In this document: piece after piece, positions 9,691 through 19,748 of the stretch | Position numbering within the stretch: position 1 is the first letter of the stretch | Layout of the letters: every line of letters starts with the position of its first letter | Assembly (NCBI GenBank): GCA_951640165.1 | Contig: OX621249.1 | Location: 8,669,001-8,733,000 of the forward strand | Direction of reading: 5' to 3' | DNA from: Pseudoips prasinana | Taxonomy: Eukaryota; Arthropoda; Insecta; Lepidoptera; Nolidae | DNA: 64,000 nucleotides | Made by a program: the position numbers and the translations under genes | The notes under the pieces: generated by a model | The model's database searches: none | What the model was told of the DNA's origin: nothing | The model's input: only the letters and a program-made list of their open reading frames with translations

Positions 9691-10416
9691 GATGTCATGC
9701 GGACTTCTGGACTGGCGCTAGCTTTTTCATGTGGAGAATTCGCGTGCCCCGTATGGAATCGTTCAGCTCACGCAAAATTAGTGGATACCGCTTTGAATGA
9801 AACATGCCGGATCATCACTGGTTGTCTCAAACCGACGCCGCTCCAGATGTTAGATCCGCTGGCAGGCATAGCGCCACCAGATGTTCGCAGAACGGTGGCA
9901 AGCTCCAACGAAAGGTCTAAAATGACCAACGATACACGGCACCTTATGCACAACAGTCAGCTTGTGGCACAAAGGCTTAATAGTCGAAAAAGTTTCCTGA
10001 AGTGTGTGCTTCCACTTTCTGGTGAACGGTCCACGACACGGCTCAAACTGTGGCGAGACAGGGCTTGCCTACCCATCCCATTCGTCCCTCCCGCTGAAAA
10101 CCTTCCGCCCGGACACAAGTTGCCGTGGCCATCCTGGAAGTCCCTGAATAGACTCCGGACCCAAGTTGGTCGAAGCAAGGAAAACCTGCTCAGGTGGGGA
10201 TTTTTAAACATTTCCAACCTAGAGTGCAAGTGTGGTTCTGTTCCTCAAACTATGGCACACTTGTTAAAATGTCCTACGTGCCCTAATGCCTGCACGTTAC
10301 AAGATCTAATGGACGCTTCTGACAACGCTCAACGCGTAGCTGAATTCTGGGCTGACTTAATTTAGATTGTCATCGACACGCTAAGAAGAAGATTGAAAAC
10401 AATTGATGCGTTATGT
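9691..10416 (+). mobile_element. 5'-truncated LINE inserted in the tandem array, 7-bp target duplication
   Basis: TTCGCCT occurs at 9684-9690 and 10417-10423, flanking the insertion. The body is an RT C-terminal coding region (see 9697-10365). The 3' UTR includes CATCGACACGCTAAGAAGAA, also present after the related copy at 38942-39154. Confidence 0.8.
9697..10365 (+). pseudogene. Reverse-transcriptase C-terminal region of a non-LTR retrotransposon
   Basis: This 222-codon open frame lacks the palm and YxDD motif, so it covers only the C-terminal third of an ORF2. The start has the FACPVWNRSAHAKLVDTAL motif (consensus CxPVWxxSxHxxxVDxxLN), followed by CRIITGCLKPTP. Near the end there is a zinc-knuckle-like CKCGSVPQTMAHLLKCP (C-x-C-x8-H-x4-C). 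It is uninterrupted to its stop at 10363-10365, so it is a relatively young copy or merely truncated on insertion. The initiating Met is fortuitous. A second copy of the last ~70 codons is at 38942-39154. Non-LTR origin is secure; the clade is not. Confidence 0.85.
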
Positions 10417-10935
10417 TTCGCCTCAATCAGTGTTCAAAATACAATAAAATCATTAGGAATATTTGTATACAAATACACAATTAGGAATATTTGAAAATTT
10501 GTTCCATTACATATGACATCATCTTGTTATTGGCGCCCTGACACAATAAATATAAAGGAGAGTGGTTTAGTTTGTCTTTAGTGGTCGTAAACGTTTGATT
10601 GTGAACTACTACCGGCTAATAAATGGTTAGAATCCATTAGTTTTCACTCTATCCAGTGTCCAAATAACAATAAAGTGATTAGAAGTATTTGAAAAGTCTC
10701 TTCGTTACATATAAAATGTCTTCTTCCTGTTGGCGACCTGTTTCAATAAACGCAAAGGAAAGTGGTTTAGTTCTTCGTTAGAGATTGTATACGTTCGATT
10801 GCGAACTAATACCGGCTTATAAATATATGGCAATTGTTGTTTCGCAGCATGGAGTACAATAAAAGCGGGAATTATTTGAAAATTCATCCGTTTTATCTGT
10901 GATATTATGTTAGTACTGGTGAGTTGGTGACCTGT

Positions 10936-11462
10936 CAGAATAATCTTAAATTATTGTTATTTTGAAGATGGTTTGAATAAAACATTATATTTTCTATGAA
11001 TTCGTTCACAATCGAACTTTTACGATCACTGCCGATGAACTTAACCAGAGACTCGAGTCGTACTGACACACTCAGGGTTCCGCACAATTGAGAAGCAATT
11101 TTTTTGTACCTATTACAGTTCATGACTTGCGGCTTAAGAAATTAGTGCATATAAAAAGGTTCCGCTCAAACCTGTTCCACAATTACAACAAAAAAGACTA
11201 ATGAAACAACAAATTGATGATATCGCATACGTAGAAATTCATTATAATTCTTACCAAGAACATACTTCTTTTCAATTCAAACTCAAATTCAATTCCAACC
11301 AGACTAAGGTCGAATATTGTATCCCGCAATTCGATCAAAAATTGATCGAAGATTCCGTATTTTATTTTTACACCAGTTTCATATGATTTCTAAAACATTT
11401 CCACTTACTTATGTTTATTGAGCCTTTAATGATATTGAGGCCAATTTGGCCTTTTTCATTCA
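10936..11462. other. AT-rich spacer with a 61-codon open frame
   Basis: An open frame at 11201-11386 is Gln/Phe/Asn-rich and low in complexity. I see no domain or gene structure. Confidence 0.4.
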
Positions 11463-11516
11463 GAAGCTAGTTCACATTCTAGCGAAAACTCATTCGCTAG
11501 AATGTGAACTAGCTTC
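11463..11516. repeat. Perfect 24-bp inverted repeat, 6-nt loop
   Basis: The arms 11463-11486 and 11493-11516 are exact complements (start GAAGCTAGTTCACATTCTAG) around AACTCA. The predicted hairpin is very stable. No flanking transposon ends are obvious. Confidence 0.9.
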
Positions 11517-11565
11517 CATTTCTCACGTTAATCAGTTTCTCAATATGTTTATATATAAGAGGGTT

Positions 11566-11835
11566 TTAAAATCGAACTTTACCTTCCCTGTCCTCCTCAC
11601 TCAAAGATCTACCAATGGCTGGATACCTAAGATCGGCCGTTGTTACCGACCACCAGGTTCCAACGACCCTCACAAGATCATCGATCCATCTTGTAAGGGT
11701 CTTCCCACGCTGGGTCTTCCGGTTCGTGGCCGCAACTCGAGAACGTTTCTGCTCCAGCGGCCGCAGGTTCTGCGAGCTATGTGGCCTGCCCACTGCCACT
11801 TCTGCTTGGCAATTATTGGCAATTATTCGACATCC
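11566..11835 (-). pseudogene. RTE-type LINE ORF2 C-terminal fragment
   Basis: The minus-strand frame carries GKTLTRWIDDLVRV, matching the RPxTRWxDDLV motif found near the C-terminus of RTE-type endonuclease/reverse transcriptases in insects. Upstream in another frame is a WQWAGHIARR-like stretch, so a frameshift separates them. No catalytic domains are present. Confidence 0.75.
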
Positions 11836-12005
11836 GTGTTTGGATCATGTATATTCATATGTGTACCAAATTTATTATTTAACTTAATCTGTCTATCAGA
11901 GTCGAAGAAAATGGTAATGGCTGTAACCAGACATCATGCATGTCTGTCAAGCAATCCTATGAGGGTGGTGTTATTTCATACGGATGTTTGGAACGTTAAT
12001 TATTG

Positions 12006-12190
12006 GCGCTCATAGCTAGATGCTATCACCGGTCCGTAAGTGATCGGCGAGGTTAAGCAACTAGGCTCGTGGTCAGTCCATAGATAGGTGACCGGCAAAG
12101 TGGTTTCATTTCTGAGCGTCTCCGTGCTTCGGAGGGCACGTTAAGCCATGTCAGAGGCCTACTGGGCGGCTTGAACAACTCTGAAACTAG
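12006..12190 (+). mobile_element. 5S-rRNA-derived SINE (SINE3-like)
   Basis: TGATCGGCGAGGTTAAGCAAC and AGATAGGTGACCGGC align with the internal promoter region of 5S rRNA (GATCxCCGAAGTTAAGCAAC … GATGGGTGACCGC). The 3' part reads CTCCGTGCTTCGGAGGGCAC, then GTTAAGCC and CGGCTTGAACAACTCTG. A second good copy is at 18978-19165 and a reversed one near 60600. Confidence 0.7.
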
Positions 12191-12381
12191 TAACGTTAAA
12201 TATTGTACAAACCATAGCCGATGTCCTCTTACATAACACGCTGATTTTAATCTGTCTTCTATTTGATGTAATTTCCCTCGATGGACGTCCTAGTAATTAT
12301 GGCCCGTAATGGTATTATTAATGCAGCGTGTCTCAGTAAATATAGGTCGTCATAAAAACGCGATTACATACATACCCTCGT

Positions 12382-12540
12382 AGCCAGTTGGTCGCTATAG
12401 TTCTGGAACGGTCGGTGAGGTTCAGCACTTGAACACGCCACGTCAGACTTCAGATATGCATGCTTCACAGGGCACCAGTCCTTAAGCCAAAGTGTGAGGT
12501 ATAATAGACGGCTTGAACATCTCTGAATTTAAGGCAACTT
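12382..12540 (+). mobile_element. Diverged 5S-like SINE
   Basis: It shares GGTCGGTGAGGTTCAGCACT with the 5S-like head and ACGGCTTGAACATCTCTGAA with the tail of the copy at 12006. The middle is strongly mutated. Confidence 0.45.
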
Positions 12541-12597
12541 CCTACTGCCTGTAGGATGAAGTAAAAGTAACTTACCACATGTGCATAGCGCAAAACC

Positions 12598-12678
12598 GGC
12601 AACTGTAGAGACCTTTGGGGAGGGGGTGAAGGTCTTTGTCCACCAGTGGACGTCTTTCGGCTGATATAATGATGATGA
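12598..12678 (+). mobile_element. RTE-type LINE 3' end
   Basis: CCACCAGTGGACGTCTTTCG followed by GCTGATATAATGATGATGA is the sense 3' terminus of the family seen reversed at 14146 and 20673. It encodes the FVxQWTSFG-type C-terminus, then an (ATG)n-like tail. Confidence 0.7.
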
Positions 12679-13054
12679 ACCCACACCGCGTTGTATGTTA
12701 CCTGGTAAACTTATGGATGCTTACAATTTCTGACTTAGCTATAAACACAATAAGTGAGAGGAACTACGCAAGAAAATGCTACTCATGATTGTGAACCCTA
12801 CTATAATAATGATATTGACTTTCTAGTCGAATTTTGGAGACTAGCCATCATCATAATAACGTGCGCAAACGCAGGTGTCGTCACTCACTTCTTTATAAAG
12901 AGAAGGGCTAACCGAGATTACCGGAAAGAGGTCAGATGAAGAACTAATGATCCATGTGTCTTCCGAGGAAGTGTAAATACACGGACATAAAGCTGCCACT
13001 TCTCTTGGTTTTCAGCCGGTTATATTTTTCTTTATAATTTAAACTATTTTGCAA
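12679..13054. other. Unassigned spacer
   Basis: A 61-codon plus-strand frame at 12754-12939 contains a hydrophobic stretch (LAIIIITCANAGVVTHF). No other support for a gene; probably repeat-derived. Confidence 0.35.
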
Positions 13055-13145
13055 TGTAAGTCCAATATCATCGTCAGGATTTGAATCTGCACTCGCTGAA
13101 TCCATCTAATGTTTTGCCAATTAAGCTACGGTGAACTGTGATCGA
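13055..13145 (-). mobile_element. tRNA-derived SINE head
   Basis: Reversed tRNA-like head: CACCGTAGCTTAATTGGCAA (A-box-like), then a B-box-like AGATTCAAATCCTGA. Similar to the family B head CCGTAGCCAGTTGG. Confidence 0.45.
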
Positions 13146-13514
13146 AATTTATTATTCTCTTTCTAATACATTCCACAGGAAATGTTGGTGGCATATATCA
13201 GTATCGCTGTGCAATTACTCGTTCACAGTTTCATATCAATTTCACAGTGCAACCCAAATATACAAATCTTTTTAATTGAAACGCTTTTGCAATTGTAGGA
13301 TTTTTCCACATCGATAGTATTTATGTAAGCAAATGCTTAATTGTTTTCGGTATAATCTTGTGTGTTATATCGGTACATTGACCTTAAATACTACAGGAAA
13401 ATCCTTTACCAAACATCCTTCGAATTAATTTAAATATACATACATAATGATGTATATATATATATATACGTAGATATCCTCAAATTACAAGTTCATCTGA
13501 AGGTTACACACAGA
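13146..13514. other. AT-rich spacer with a (TA)n run
   Basis: Contains a TA dinucleotide run near 13451-13470. No gene seen. Confidence 0.5.
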
Positions 13515-13640
13515 CTGTTCATCGTCTAGTGGTAGCATATTCAGCTGGAGATAATGAGGTCCTGGTTAATTCCGGGTGAATCCAAAAAGTTTCTTTCGAT
13601 TTTTCCTAGAGGCGGTGTTACATTACCCTCAATCGCCATC
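13515..13640 (+). mobile_element. SINE family C fragment
   Basis: ATCGTCTAGTGGTAGCATAT (A-box-like) and AATGAGGTCCTGGTTAATTC (degenerate B box) are followed by body sequence including TTTCTTTCGATTTTTCCT and GGCGGTGTTACA. Confidence 0.6.
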
Positions 13641-14145
13641 GGAACTCTCAGAGGTGCACCAGTGATTGTACATACACTAGTCCTTTTATTGCACAATTTT
13701 TGCAAAAAAGCTTATGGCCCACTAATTAGTAATGGTTCAGACCCTTTTGAACCTTATTATTAATTTTGAACCAAGGCCCCATGCTGTAGTCTCTTGTGAC
13801 AAACATGGCAGGGATTTCATTCGACAGCCTCAGAGAAGTGACTCTGAAATTATACATAAGGTATGAGTGACCGTGGACATCAAATCGAACAGTTCTTTTG
13901 AACACAGTCCATTGTACGGGCGGTAGAACACAAAAAGGCAAAGTCTCTCCTCAGACTTAATGGTTCAATTTGGCTTGTAAGTCTCGGATCGGCGACAATT
14001 CTAGCAGCTCATTATGTATTCTTTCTGTCCTGACGAGTAAAAGTGCTAGTACCTTCTTACCCGTCAGTCTGCCCTAAATCGGCGTTCGGAACCCAAAGGG
14101 GGTGCTCTCTGTTAAGGATTGTGCGATGAACCAGTGAAAGCCTCG
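13641..14145. other. Unassigned, partly repeat-like
   Basis: 13790-13930 is GC-balanced with a 71-codon minus-strand frame and may be part of an old LINE. I cannot place it. Confidence 0.35.
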
Positions 14146-14455
14146 TATCATCATCATCATATCAACCGAAAGACGTCCACTGCTGGACAAAGGCCTCCCC
14201 AAAGATCTTCTTGCCGTCTTGCGCTATTCGCATCCAGCAGTTTCCAGCGTCCCGCACAAGATTATCGGTCCATCTTGTAGGGGCCTGCCCACGCTGCGTC
14301 TTCTGGTTCGTGGTCGCCACTTTAGAACCTTTCTGCCACAACGGCCGTCGGTTCTACGAGCTATGTGCCACTTCAGTTTTGCAATTCTTCGGGCTATGTC
14401 GGTGACTTTGGTTATTACCTCGTATACTTACTGTAAATTTCGTGTCAAAAAATAA
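14146..14455 (-). pseudogene. RTE-type LINE 3' end (RT C-terminus)
   Basis: The plus strand starts (CAT)n-ATCAACCGAAAGACGTCC, the reverse of the LINE 3' terminus. On the minus strand the coding pieces QQWTSFG, a TRWTDDLV-like segment and an ARRTxGRW-like segment follow in the expected order, with frameshifts. 5'-truncated. Confidence 0.75.
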
Positions 14456-14871
14456 GATCTGCCGCCAAAGCTGGAATTCGGCCATGAGAACTATTTTTAC
14501 ACAATATCATCTTAAGATGAAATATAGAGTATTAAACTCGTAAATATCTAGCTGTAACAGTAAAATTATAGTATCATTAAAAATCCACAAACAGGAAACC
14601 TAGCTGTAAAGGAAGCTGTTAAACCATAACAAACATTTGATCAAAACGTATACCAGCGGTTGGAAACGCCCAATCCTGTCTCCTGTCAGGTATTTCAATT
14701 ATCCGACGTTCTGTGGACGCGATGTCCCGTCGACCACCGCTCGCAAGAATCGATTGCGGGCATTCCTCTTTTGAATCTGGTCCTAGTCACCCTAGTCATG
14801 CAGCTATTGGAGTGCCGAACTTGTCGAGTACACTCACACTAATGCATATTGTGTTTCTTTGTGTTTGTTAT
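14456..14871. other. AT-rich spacer
   Basis: No gene or repeat recognised. A 60-codon plus-strand frame at 14660-14842 has no support. Confidence 0.45.
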
Positions 14872-15010
14872 CTCATATTAACTCGTCTTTGAACGTAGGT
14901 ATATGAGTTAAAACTAAAACTCGATTGCTAAAAAGTTAGCAAGATCAAGTTATTCCGACAATCGAGTTGTAGTTTTAACTCATATACATTCAAAGACGAG
15001 TTAATATGAG
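14872..15010. repeat. Long foldback: 56/52-nt arms, 31-nt spacer
   Basis: The left arm (14872-14927, CTCATATTAACTCGTC…) is the near-perfect complement of the right arm (14959-15010), with a 4-nt bulge and one or two mismatches. The spacer contains a small GCTAA-AAAGTTAGC hairpin. It resembles a foldback transposon remnant or a hairpin RNA precursor; no TIR-transposon sequence is recognised. Confidence 0.85.
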
Positions 15011-15261
15011 GTTCATCAAAACCTCCTCCTAGTATTTATAAATTGGAACTTTAAATCGAATTCTAATAACAAATTAAGACCCAGAATTCAGCACGCAACC
15101 ATCCTGCTCACGTTTTAGACGTTTCTTATCAGCACTGTCAATGAACGTGATTTGTTAATTTTGTGAGATTGATATTCCAGAATTTTCTAAACAATACTGA
15201 AATACAATTAAAAATATTAAATTGAAAATTATATAGTAATTTCATAAGATGAACTGTGTTG

Positions 15262-15411
15262 CAAACATTACAAACATAATTGACGGACACAGTACACCCG
15301 TACTGAGAGCAACTACTTATGGATCACACAAATAGTGGCCATGTATGGGAATCAAACCCGGGACATGAAGTGGCGAGGCGTTGTCTTAACCGCTGCGCCA
15401 CACGTGCAGTC
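15262..15411 (-). mobile_element. SINE family A
   Basis: Reversed head ending CCGCTGCGCCACACGTGCAG, with a B-box complement GAATCAAACCCGGGAC and the body ACACAAATAGTGGCC. Confidence 0.75.
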
Positions 15412-15883
15412 AAACAGCGAGTACAATGCGCGAGCGACGAGTACATATTTTATAGTGCTACAGTCTGGGCCTTAAGTCATGTTTGCGTTATTAGGAGTGA
15501 CGTAATATTTTAGTTGAGTACAGTGACAATATTCCGTATATAGATCGTGTGACATAACATTACTTATTCAACAAATTTTCACGCGAAAACCTGACACTGA
15601 TAAAGCAACAAGTCCCTTTTTGCCGCATTTGTGTCTACGCGTCGCCGGGTGCCACCTTCTAGTGTAGGTAGGTCGCAGATTGGAGACGACGACTATCGGT
15701 GATGGGTAGAGAGGGGGTTAGACGAAGGGGGCGACATGTCGCGCACTCTCACCGCCATAATTATTTCATACTTTACATTTCGCGTTCCTGACAGGGTAAC
15801 AATCGGCACCGTCGTATTTTTCCGTCTGGCTAGATGGGGTTAAAAAAGTTTTTTTTCTTCGCTTTTAATAAATGGGTGTCTTT
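15412..15883. other. Spacer with a GC-rich patch
   Basis: 15630-15760 is relatively GC-rich (GTCGCCGGGTGCCACC, GGGGGCGACATGTCGCGCAC) without an open frame. It could be regulatory; no element is identified. Confidence 0.35.
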
Positions 15884-16650
15884 GTTCTTGTACTGTATCG
15901 CGGATACGATATGCTGACGGTTATGAGTACATGTACATACCCAGACCCACATATCTGCGTTGCATTTATTATAAAATTTGTGTTAAGCTTAAGTACATCT
16001 TGCTGTATTCTCAGTAGGTTATGAGATCCATTGTTCTTGTACTAATTCGCGGATACGTTGAGCTGACGGCTATGTAGGCACCCAGAACCAAATATCAGCG
16101 TTGCTTTCATTGTAAAATTGGTGTATAGATTCAGTATTCCTTGCTGTTTTCTTGGTAGTTATTAGATTGTTTATGTATTGTTTTGAGTATAGGTAAATAC
16201 ATATATTGACTACACGTGTGGTGTAGCGGCTTAGACAGTCGCCTCGCCGCTTCGTGTCGCGGGTTCGAGTCCCGCGCCAGGCAACACACAAATGACTCAT
16301 AAATATTTGTTCTGAGTCTGGATGTAATTTGTGTCCATCTAATATATGTCTGTTAAGTACCCACAGGGATTAAATGCCCTAATGCGGGCGTTGTCTTTAT
16401 AAAAGTTAGTTATTTTTATTTTAAGTAAAGAAAATATATATGAACGTACTCAGTCCCACATAGATGCGTTCCTTTTATTGTATATTTTGTGTTCAACTTC
16501 CGCATTCCTTTTTGTTTTCTTGGTAGGCAATAGACTAGTTATTCTTGATACACGTGGATGGATACGTTATGATGACCCTAATGCGTATATATACAGCTCC
16601 AAACCCACATATCTGCGATGTTTTCATTGTAAAATGTGTGTATAATTTAG
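15884..16650. repeat. Tandem array, ~148-bp unit, split by a SINE
   Basis: Units carry GTTCTTGTACT…GCGGATACG at 15884 and 16033, and CCACATATCTGCG or variants at about 15948, 16085, 16456 and 16603. Removing the SINE at 16208-16410 leaves about four diverged units at roughly 148-bp spacing. Confidence 0.75.
16208..16410 (+). mobile_element. SINE family A, near full length
   Basis: The head has an A-box-like GTGGTGTAGCGGCTTAGA and a perfect B box within GCGGGTTCGAGTCCCGC. The body ACACACAAATGACTCATAAA, then TTGTTCTGAGTCTGGATGT, and the tail with CATAATG-like GCGGGCGTTG follow. It lies inside the 148-bp array. Confidence 0.85.
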
Positions 16651-16664
16651 TATTAGTAATATCC

Positions 16665-16915
16665 TGGGATATTATTCTCACACGGCCCTCTGATCCCAAA
16701 CTAAACAGAGCTTGTACTATGGAAACCAGATAACTGATATATTACATATATGTATATACTACTTTTCTTTTGTAAATACATACTTATATAGGTAATTACA
16801 CCCAGACTCAGGACAAACAGAGATGTTCATGCACACAAATATCTGGCCTGAGTGGAATCGAACCCACGACCTGCGGCGTGAAAGGCAAGCATCTATCAAC
16901 CACGCCAAAGTATTC
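16665..16915 (-). mobile_element. SINE family B, near full length
   Basis: Reversed: 3' end AATATCCTGGGATATTATT, the block GATCCCAAACTAAACAGAGC, and the head with B-box complement GGAATCGAACCCACGACC and GGCGTGAAAGGCAAGC. Confidence 0.85.
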
Positions 16916-17389
16916 ATTGCTATTTCCTGGGTAGGTACCTATAAGACCAGGCGCCAATATACATAAAGATAGTATTAATTAGCGAGTTTATCGATATACA
17001 TATAATTTATCAATTTTATCAACGCCAATACCGCTTATCTACAAGATTGGCAATATCGCCGCGATAAAAAGATACGATTAACACGCAACATAGATTTATA
17101 ATGTGTCCATTTGGCTTTTAGAGGAAATTATAGATTAATTTTACTGAAATTAGGAATGGCTTCGTTGATCATTTAAGCGATTGATATCGGAAGCCATTTT
17201 TGCTTCATTTTCACCAGTGAGCAAAAAAATTTCGCTCCATCTTCTTCAACACATTTCGGCATATTTTTTTGGGTTTCATTCTAGTTTTTAATTCGTAATA
17301 TTTTTTTCTATCCTGGGTGATATTCCTTGTCTTGTTGCAAATATCTTCCATATGAGATTCACTCTAGCATTTCATTTCATTTATTTATT
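16916..17389. other. AT-rich spacer
   Basis: No gene seen. Confidence 0.5.
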
Positions 17390-17471
17390 GATAACAATAG
17401 TTATAAATAAATAATTATTATTATTCGTTTACTAAATATAATTTATGATGTAACATTATACTAAAAGTGAA

Positions 17472-17591
17472 TTAAGTCATCGGTAGATTCATAAACTCTG
17501 AGTCAAAATTGTAGAAATCTTTATCTAGCCACTCAAAATCTTTACCAGCCAGATTTTGAGCCTGCTTTTGAATATCATGACAATAGCAACA
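17472..17591 (-). CDS. Candidate terminal exon with poly(A) signal, unrecognised
   Basis: The minus-strand frame has 39 open codons ending TAA (17474-17472), with AATAAA about 77 nt further (17395-17390, and again at 17399-17394). The peptide includes DIQKQAQNLAGKDFEWLDKD, acidic and aromatic rather than low-complexity. The upstream border is TTTATAG-GTAG, where either AG could be the acceptor. No family recognised. AATAAA is frequent by chance in this DNA, so support is moderate at best. Confidence 0.3.
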   Translation of the reverse strand, partial: CCYCHDIQKQAQNLAGKDFEWLDKDFYNFDSEFMNLPMT

Positions 17592-17954
17592 CTACCTATA
17601 AATATAAACATAGCTGTTGAAAATAATAATCATTATTTGACTTTCGCCTATAGGCGCAAAAAAAACACCGCCATTGTTTAACTCAGGAAGCGAACCCCTT
17701 CAATGTTCCCCAAGAACGGTTGCAAATTCCTTTGTTGCTTGTAGGTGACATTACCAACCCCTCACGGCTTAACTCTTCGTCGGATCAAATTATTAAACGA
17801 ATTAAGTAACGCTGGTTGCGCAATTAAATACGCAGTAATGAATTTCTGGTATCGGAAGTCCGTTTCAAAAAAAGCCTCATTGTTCGATGCGGTCAGTGGC
17901 CACAACACAGAGCTATATAACCTTCGACTATGATTCCTTTAACACCAGTTAACC
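17592..17954. other. Spacer, no clear gene
   Basis: A GC-balanced stretch at 17670-17930 has a 62-codon plus-strand frame with no supporting features. Confidence 0.4.
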
Positions 17955-18270
17955 TACCGTTAGACCAGTGAGGCAGTCAAATGAGGTCCTGGGTTCATAT
18001 CCCGGGACGGGCCAAAAATTGATTATAAGATTTTCTGTTAAAAGAAATTTCTCAGTATCAGCCCGAAGTCTAGGAGTTGGCGGTATTACACCCCCGTGCC
18101 TCGGAGAGCATGTAAAACCGTCGTTCCTGTACCTGACCTTTTTCCGGTCGTGTTGTTAGTCGTCCCATCTGCGTCTGTGTTTGCGCACACACTTGTACAC
18201 TATAATATATATCCTGGCCGCCGCGCCGTGGCCGAAATCCGGCTGGGAGGACATTATTATTCTATTTCTT
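17955..18270 (+). mobile_element. SINE family C, near full length (~310 bp)
   Basis: Head: CCGTTAGACCAGTGAGGCAG, AATGAGGTCCTGGGTTCATA, then TCCCGGGACGGGCC (B box). Body: CAGTATCAGCCCGAAGTC and GGCGGTATTACACCCCCGTG. Tail: TTGCGCACACACTTGTACAC, then GCCGTGGCCGAAATCCGGCT. Body or tail pieces recur at 34620-34680 and 35500-35590. Confidence 0.75.
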
Positions 18271-18977
18271 CAGAAATGCCTTAGAATGTATACAAAATAT
18301 GGTAATTACAGCATAAAGGAACAAAAGTTTGGCAGTTGCTTATCGAGCGCAGCAGGTCGTAGCCAAGTTTATTGGGGTAAATAGGTTGTTATACTGCACA
18401 GACAAGGGGAGTAAACAGTAAACACCCATATTGTATGTGTTTCTAATTAGATAATGGTTCGTTAGGTTTAGATGGAATATTCAAGAGGAAGTGTTTATTT
18501 CAAAAGGGCACGATTTTGTTAAAGCCTTCGTGGGGTGATAAGATGTTTCTGTCTACATGGTTCGCAGTTAAATGTAATACTTTAAAAAAAAAATGTCATT
18601 GAAGACTATATAAGGCTAAATTATATGATTTTTACAGCTTTACCGGACAATTGAGACGGCTGAAAGTCATATAACCTAATAAAACTACTAACGAAATATC
18701 TGCGCCGGAGGGCATTCCTTTTGAGATACGAACCTCGAAACTCAGGGTTTATAACACCCAGTAGCAACCTGAACTCTGAGAAGGGCCTACATCGGGCTCA
18801 GGATTTTTAGTCGTGTCGGAAAGACGTTCCATTACAGAGTGCATCTTTGCCTGCGAACTCACTCGTGTACTTATAATACATCCTGCATTAATGTGGCTAG
18901 TCTTAGGGGTTCAATATGGCGGACTAGTTCACTACATTGATTTCGTTATTTATTTTGTGCGGTGGTAGTACTTTAGT

Positions 18978-19165
18978 TGATAGCTAGTTGCTCTCACCGG
19001 TCTGTAGTTGATCGGCAAGGTTAAGCAATTAGATGGTCAGTCCATACATGGGTGACCATCAAAGTGGTTTTATTTCCAAGCATCTCCGTGCTTCGGAGGG
19101 CACGTTAAGCTATCGGTTACGGTTAAGCCATGTCAGAGGCCTACTGAGCGGCTTGAACAACTCTG
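18978..19165 (+). mobile_element. 5S-rRNA-derived SINE, second copy
   Basis: TGATCGGCAAGGTTAAGCAA and ACATGGGTGACCATC match the 5S internal control region. CATCTCCGTGCTTCGGAGGG, GCACGTTAAGC and CGGCTTGAACAACTCTG match the tail of the 12006 copy. There is a short internal duplication of GTTAAGC near 19105-19130. Confidence 0.75.
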
Positions 19166-19748
19166 TGAGTAGGGTACATACTGCCCATACGTTTAACCCA
19201 GTCGAGCTGATCTTAGACCGGAAAACATTATTAATTCCTAATTTCCAACATTATTAAATTCTAGCAATTAATGATGTAAACTTATCTACATTAGAAAGTG
19301 AAGTAATTGTATGTACATATAACACGCGACATCTGGTTGTCTCGTTAATGCAATCGCAAACGTGTCATTTGAAGGCAATAGTGTCACGTGCGGAGATAAG
19401 GCAAAGCATTTGGGGACCAACTGCTAAGTACGTTCTCAAGTAACTCTCAATAACTTTTATTTGTTCCGTGTTGTAGTTTGCCAGAGTGTTTGTTTGAGTT
19501 CAAAGTAGCGAAGCAATTCCTTAATCTGAGTGGCAAATCCGCTTCGAAGTTTTAAGCTAATATAGGCAACTAAATTAGATTGGTTATAGTACTCTCCTGG
19601 CTACTTCCTAGGTGCCTTCGTGTTGGGCCTCAATCTCCACAAAGTAGCAATTTATGAGACCCATATGTATTTGTTCCAACTCTACATATTTGTTACGTTT
19701 CCCACGATACAAGTATATACATATAGACTCTAGTGCGGGTCTATTTTT
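19166..19748. other. Unassigned spacer
   Basis: No gene or repeat recognised. Confidence 0.5.

Larger units (their letters stand above)
9360..10935. repeat. Tandem array, ~197-bp unit, split by a LINE
   Basis: Related units occur with GGTTTAGTT and its variants at about 9451, 9645, 10564 and 10763, plus a partial unit to about 10935. Shared blocks are TACATAT(C/A)A…TTGTTATTGGCGACCTG, TTTAGTTCGTCGTTAGTA and ACTACCGGCTAATAAAT. Removing 9691-10416 restores a near-regular 195-200 bp spacing. Units are clearly diverged, so the array is old. Confidence 0.8.

Noticed and set aside
11201..11386. 61-codon frame as a small gene
   Set aside because: Gln/Asn/Phe-rich with repeated AATTC-like words; consistent with AT-rich low-complexity DNA.
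12012..12125. Real 5S rRNA gene
   Set aside because: Only the internal promoter region resembles 5S; the 5' and 3' stems are lacking and the tail is shared with other dispersed copies.
16208..16282. Functional tRNA gene
   Set aside because: A and B boxes are present, but there is no paired acceptor stem and the sequence continues into a SINE body shared by many copies.
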